The notes below the pieces were generated by a model. The model made no database searches. It was not told where the DNA came from and worked only from the letters and a program-made list of their open reading frames with translations. From positions 1-9,321 of the forward strand of contig JALQTG010000033.1 of NCBI GenBank assembly GCA_023264075.1: 9,321 nucleotides of DNA. Direction: 5' to 3'. The DNA comes from Crocinitomicaceae bacterium. GTDB lineage: Bacteria; Bacteroidota; Bacteroidia; Flavobacteriales_D; Crocinitomicaceae. Positions 6,659 to 9,321 of the stretch are shown here, in pieces. Both the position numbers and the translations under genes were made by a program. The first letter of the stretch is position 1, and the number at the start of each line of letters is the position of its first letter.

Positions 6659-7276
6659 TTATGAATTAAGGGTAGCTTTCGAATAGAACTCGTTGATTTC
6701 TTGAATGTAGTTCAATACTTTCTCGCGACCAAATTTTGATTCGCTGGAAGTAAGGAAGACAGGAGGCAGTGCTTCCCATGTTTTCAGCATTTCCTTTTTG
6801 TATTGAGCGATGTTCTTTTGAAGAGCAGAACTAGATAACTTATCTATTTTTGTAAATACCATGGAAAAGGCGATTTGATTGTGCCCACACCAATTCATGA
6901 ATTCTAAGTCTATTTTTTGCGGCTCTAAGCGAGAATCAATGAGTACAAATGTGTTCAATAGATTTTCGCGCTCACGCAAGTAACGCTCTATAAACTTGGT
7001 CCATTTAAAACGACTTTCTTTGGATGCCTTGGCGAATCCATATCCAGGTAAATCAACCAAATACCAATCCTCATTGACTAAGAAGTGATTAATGAGTTGT
7101 GTTTTACCGGGTCTCCCTGAGGTTTTGGCCAGTTTTTTATTATCGGTAAGCATATTGATTAGAGAAGACTTTCCAACGTTAGAACGTCCAATGAAGGCAT
7201 ATTCAGGTAAGGAGGTAGTAGGACATTTCGAAATGTCGGTATTACTAATTATGAATTCTGCTTTCTTGATAATCAT
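6659..7276 (-). CDS. ysxC: Ribosome biogenesis GTP-binding protein YsxC/EngB
   Basis: A small TRAFAC GTPase needed for assembly of the 50S ribosomal subunit. The 205 residues fit the family (~195-210). G-motifs in order: G1 GRSNVGKSS (30-38), G2 within TSGRPGKTQ (52-60), G3 DLPGYG (75-80), G4 TKID (142-145), and G5 near TSS (176-178). The family-typical YAFIGRSNVGKSS, SRFKWTKFIERYL and VLIDSRLEPQKID are also present. I chose the ATG at 7276, which begins MIIKKAEF as in homologues and lies 8 bp after the stop of the upstream cyclotransferase gene. A further in-frame ATG at 7324 would add 16 Arg/Ser/Lys-rich residues overlapping that gene by 40 bp. Probably co-transcribed with the upstream gene. 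All GTPase motifs are intact. Confidence 0.97.
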   Translation of the reverse strand: MIIKKAEFIISNTDISKCPTTSLPEYAFIGRSNVGKSSLINMLTDNKKLAKTSGRPGKTQLINHFLVNEDWYLVDLPGYGFAKASKESRFKWTKFIERYLRERENLLNTFVLIDSRLEPQKIDLEFMNWCGHNQIAFSMVFTKIDKLSSSALQKNIAQYKKEMLKTWEALPPVFLTSSESKFGREKVLNYIQEINEFYSKATLNS

Positions 7277-7284
7277 TTTATAAT

Positions 7285-8367
7285 TTATTGTTTTACCACT
7301 TCTACTTCGAGTAGACTCGGCCAATTTTTTCCGGTTAAAAATAAACTTCCGGTACTTTCGTTGAAGGCGATTCCATTCAGCACCTCACCACCTTTTCTGT
7401 ATTCAAGAGCCAATTGAGAACAATCAATTACACCTTCAACAATTCCACTTTCTGGATTAATAATTACGATGTTGTTCGACTGATATACATTCGCATAAAT
7501 TCTACCATTAATGTACTCTAATTCATTTAGAAATTTTTCAGGCCCCTGATTTGAATAAACCTCCATCGTTTTAAGTACACCAAATGTAGCTGGATCACGG
7601 AAGTATAGACGTTCAGAACCATCCGACATAATTAAGACAGAACCGTCATTACATAATCCCCAGCCTTCTCCAGTGAATGTAAAGTCATTTATTCGTTGGA
7701 TAGACTCTTTATTATACATAAAGCATTTGTTTTGCTGCCAAGTTAACTGGTAGAGGTTGTCGCCTAAAATGGTAATTCCCTCCCCAAAATAGTTAGCATC
7801 TAGCGTGAATTTGTCGGTAATCTGTCCTGTTTTATAATCCACTTTTCCGACCAAGCTTATGCCTGTAGAACCCATTCCCCCAGTACCTTCATAAAGAACA
7901 CCGTTATTAAATTCGAGCCCTTGAGTATAGGAGGTGGTAAGGTGAGGATAGGCATTTATTACCTTTACAGTATAATCTGCTGGATAGATGTCACTCAACA
8001 CTTTAATAATCCGATTGTCTTTCACCTTTTTTCCGTCTTTCATTGTGGCTTCAACGGTGAGTTGATTCGTGCCCACTTTCCATCGCCGCGTATCGAGTTC
8101 AAATACAAGTTCTTTTTCCAGTGGGACACCTGTATAGAATGTTGAATCCTTCGTAAATAAAGTGAGTTCAGAAAGTCCAGAAGGTTCCTGAAGAGTAATC
8201 GCCACTTGCAAGAATTTCCCGCGTTGAATTTTTGCATTATTAAATGGTTCCTCAAATTTAACTGCAGGTAGTGGTTTTTGATATTCTCCTTTTACATCAT
8301 CTGTACAGGAAGAAATGGAAATCAACACGGCGAGAGTAAGAACAATAAATAGTGGGTTGAAACGCAT
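7285..8367 (-). CDS. Glutaminyl-peptide cyclotransferase (plant/type I fold), predicted lipoprotein with N-terminal Ig-like domain
   Basis: Converts N-terminal glutamine of exported proteins to pyroglutamate, releasing ammonia. 360 residues. Residues 1-20 are a lipoprotein signal with lipobox ISSC (Cys21), so the enzyme is anchored to a membrane after export. Residues ~33-125 look like a beta-sandwich/Ig-like domain (PAVKFEEPFNNAKIQRG..., VGTNQLTVEATMKDGKK). Residues ~130-358 match the five-bladed propeller of Glu_cyclase_2 (PF05096): YTQGLEF..VLYEGTGGMGSTG (147-168), YFGEGITILGDNLYQLTW (193-210), FTGEGWGLCNDG (231-242), LNELEYINGRIYANVYQSN (280-298) and LNGIAFN...LFLTGKNWP (330-350). The gene lies 10 bp after ytxJ and 8 bp before ysxC, in the same operon. 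Two exported proteins in this window have predicted mature N-terminal Gln and are plausible substrates (inference). Family identity is very likely; activity is untested. Confidence 0.93.
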   Translation of the reverse strand: MRFNPLFIVLTLAVLISISSCTDDVKGEYQKPLPAVKFEEPFNNAKIQRGKFLQVAITLQEPSGLSELTLFTKDSTFYTGVPLEKELVFELDTRRWKVGTNQLTVEATMKDGKKVKDNRIIKVLSDIYPADYTVKVINAYPHLTTSYTQGLEFNNGVLYEGTGGMGSTGISLVGKVDYKTGQITDKFTLDANYFGEGITILGDNLYQLTWQQNKCFMYNKESIQRINDFTFTGEGWGLCNDGSVLIMSDGSERLYFRDPATFGVLKTMEVYSNQGPEKFLNELEYINGRIYANVYQSNNIVIINPESGIVEGVIDCSQLALEYRKGGEVLNGIAFNESTGSLFLTGKNWPSLLEVEVVKQ

Positions 8368-8377
8368 GCTACCAGAT

Positions 8378-8755
8378 TTAAATTAAACGTTCAATTTCTT
8401 GTGCATCAATTCCCGAGTGAGATGCGGTATGGATAACCTGATGATTGTTTAGTAGAATAACTTGTGGTGACTGATGTTGAACACCGAGTTGTTCAGCAAT
8501 TGCATTGGATACGTCGCGGTGAGCAATAAGGTCAATAAAATATAAGTTGCATCGCGAATCTTCAGCACTAAAATTTTGTTCGAAGCGGTTCAGTGCCATG
8601 GATGAAATACTACATCGAGTCGAGTGTTTAAAGAAGAGTGCAGGTTTTTCGCTACTACTTTTAATGGCCTTAGCCAACTGCTCCAAGGTGTTTATGTTCG
8701 TCCAATTCATTTTTGTTGAATTAGTAGCTGATTTCCCGAATGAAAAGAATCCCAT
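8378..8755 (-). CDS. ytxJ: Bacillithiol-system redox protein YtxJ (monothiol bacilliredoxin-like)
   Basis: 125 residues with a thioredoxin-like fold. The family signature FFKHSTRCSISSMAL (41-55) contains the active cysteine Cys48 in TRCSIS, a monothiol site. QSPQV (95-99) supplies the cis-proline loop at Pro97 and LYFIDLIAHRDVSN (71-84) the following strand and helix. Members (PF11009) are thought to reduce protein-bacillithiol mixed disulfides in the cytoplasm; bacillithiol is known in Firmicutes and in some Bacteroidetes. A second cysteine (Cys69) is present outside the motif. The N-terminus MGFFSFGKSA resembles the usual short Gly/Phe-rich leader of homologues, which supports the start at 8755, only 2 bp after the pheS stop, so translational coupling is likely. 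No bacillithiol biosynthesis gene is in the window. Confidence 0.93.
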   Translation of the reverse strand: MGFFSFGKSATNSTKMNWTNINTLEQLAKAIKSSSEKPALFFKHSTRCSISSMALNRFEQNFSAEDSRCNLYFIDLIAHRDVSNAIAEQLGVQHQSPQVILLNNHQVIHTASHSGIDAQEIERLI

Positions 8756-8757
8756 AA

Positions 8758-9195
8758 TTAGTGTGCAGATTTAAATTGTTTTAAAAAACGAACATCATTT
8801 TCGGAGTACAAGCGCAAATCATTCACGCGATATTTCAATTGTGCAATACGTTCAATTCCCATTCCAAAGGCAAAACCTGTGAATTCTTCGCTATCTATCC
8901 CACATGCCTCAAGTACATTTGGATCTACCATTCCACACCCCAAAATCTCCAGCCAGCCTGTGTATTTACATACGTTACAGCCTTTTCCACTGCAAATCGT
9001 GCAGCTGACATCTACTTCCGCGCTAGGCTCTGTAAAAGGAAAGTATGATGGACGCAGTCTGATTTGGGCTTTTTCGCCGAAAAGCTCCTTGGCAAAATAG
9101 AGCAATGTTTGTTTTAAGTCTGCAAATGAGACGTCTTTGTCGATATATAGTCCTTCAACCTGATGAAAAAAGCAATGTGCTCGTGCAGAAACTGC
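8758..9195 (-). CDS. pheS: Phenylalanine-tRNA ligase alpha subunit, C-terminal part only (5' part replaced at a junction)
   Basis: The alpha subunit of the (alpha-beta)2 enzyme that charges tRNA-Phe, holding the class II catalytic core. About 145 codons remain of a protein usually near 340 residues. Visible family motifs: SARAHCFFHQVEGLYID (motif 2 region, 9141-9189), LRPSYFPFTEPSAEVD, the cysteine cluster CTICSGKGCNVC (CxxC-x4-CxxC), TGWLEILGCGMVDPNVL, and class II motif 3 in GFAFGMGIERIAQLKY. It ends with NDVRFLKQFKSAH. The frame remains open up to a TAG at 9205-9207, but recognisable PheS sequence stops at about 9195. Homologues read NEA-[I/V]-SARAHC here, while this sequence reads IKIAVSARAHC. 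No proper start exists; a TTG at 9105 lies inside conserved domain sequence and is not the true start. pheS is essential, so an intact gene must exist in the real organism. The break is therefore most likely a contig chimera rather than a pseudogene. Confidence 0.92.
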   Translation of the reverse strand, partial: AVSARAHCFFHQVEGLYIDKDVSFADLKQTLLYFAKELFGEKAQIRLRPSYFPFTEPSAEVDVSCTICSGKGCNVCKYTGWLEILGCGMVDPNVLEACGIDSEEFTGFAFGMGIERIAQLKYRVNDLRLYSENDVRFLKQFKSAH

Positions 9196-9198
9196 GAT
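9193..9198. other. Breakpoint between Bacteroidetes pheS and GC-rich foreign-looking DNA
   Basis: To the left, codons match PheS in AT-leaning DNA (24 G/C in the 60 bases 9061-9120, 40%). To the right, 70 of 126 bases (about 56%) are G/C and encode the end of an unrelated protein with GC-ending codons (CGC, ATC, ACG, GTG). The exact join may be blurred by a few shared bases. Confidence 0.8.
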
Positions 9199-9204
9199 CT
9201 TGAT

Positions 9205-9321
9205 CTAGCGCATGATCAGAACGGGTACCTTGCACGAGCGGATCATCTCGGTCGTCGTGGACCCGATGATGAAACTGCGCACCCGGCTGTGACCATAAGC
9301 GCCCATCACCAACAAGTCTTG
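9205..9321 (-). CDS. Universal stress protein (UspA family), C-terminal fragment
   Basis: Thirty-eight codons and a TAG stop run off the right edge, so only the C-terminus is present. The protein reads QDLLVMGAYGHSRVRSF and continues with IIGSTTTEMIRSCKVPVLIMR. It contains the Usp ATP-binding signature G-x2-G-x9-G-[S/T], namely GAYG, nine residues, then GS. The ending VPVLIMR is the usual last beta strand of the fold. Usp proteins are cytoplasmic, often nucleotide-binding, stress-induced proteins. Base composition and the STTTEMIRSCKVPVL wording suggest a proteobacterial, perhaps beta-proteobacterial, source; this is an impression from memory, not a search. The stop lies 9 bases before the PheS-like sequence resumes, in the same frame, so no fusion protein is made. 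Confidence 0.85.
   Translation of the reverse strand, partial: QDLLVMGAYGHSRVRSFIIGSTTTEMIRSCKVPVLIMR

Noticed and set aside
7277..7324. Longer ysxC start overlapping the cyclotransferase gene
   Set aside because: The added MAESTRSRSGKTINYK stretch is antisense-free but lies inside the upstream gene's 3' end and is not seen in the family. The ATG at 7276 fits homologues.
8758..9321. A natural Usp-PheS fusion protein
   Set aside because: A TAG stop at 9205-9207 separates the two parts in the same frame, and PheS lacks its N-terminal catalytic half.

Overview
The window looks like chromosomal DNA from a member of the Bacteroidetes, most likely order Flavobacteriales. A Crocinitomicaceae/Fluviicola-like origin is only a guess. 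The evidence is low-to-moderate GC (33-40% in the two stretches I counted), absence of Shine-Dalgarno sequences, promoter candidates of the TAnnTTTG type, an OmpA-type protein with thrombospondin type 3 (TSP3) repeats, a YtxJ-type bacilliredoxin, and exported proteins whose predicted mature N-terminus is glutamine. Nearly every gene lies on the minus strand.

Read from right to left: (1) positions 9205-9321 hold the last 38 codons of a universal stress protein in GC-rich DNA (about 56% GC from 9196 to the end). (2) At about 9195 this DNA joins abruptly to the C-terminal 145 codons of pheS (Phe-tRNA synthetase alpha chain), which has lost its N-terminal part. (3) A tight run pheS - ytxJ - glutaminyl-peptide cyclotransferase - ysxC/engB follows, with gaps of 2, 10 and 8 bp, so it is probably one operon. 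(4) After an 87-bp gap comes an AI-2E-family permease. (5) A strong bidirectional terminator at 5485-5520 separates the permease from the only plus-strand gene, a 121-residue exported protein with its own promoter. (6) Divergent from that gene are rnhB (RNase HII), a 723-residue exported protein with a beta-propeller-like C-terminal half, and a large OmpA-family outer-membrane protein that runs off the left edge inside its TSP3 repeats.

Most genes are unrelated housekeeping or envelope functions: translation (pheS), ribosome assembly (ysxC), RNA removal from DNA (rnhB), thiol redox (ytxJ) and envelope structure (OmpA protein, permease). One functional thread is plausible. The window encodes a lipoprotein glutaminyl cyclase, and two exported proteins here have signal peptides predicted to expose an N-terminal Gln, the substrate of that enzyme. 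This fits the known Bacteroidetes 'Q-rule'.

I see no convincing new biological system. The most important anomaly is the right-hand junction near 9195, where an essential gene is cut and joined to GC-rich, proteobacterial-looking DNA. That looks like an assembly or amplification chimera, so the last ~126 bases should not be treated as part of this genome without checking. No intergenic stretch exceeds 100 bases, and I found no tRNA, rRNA, CRISPR array, insertion sequence or riboswitch.
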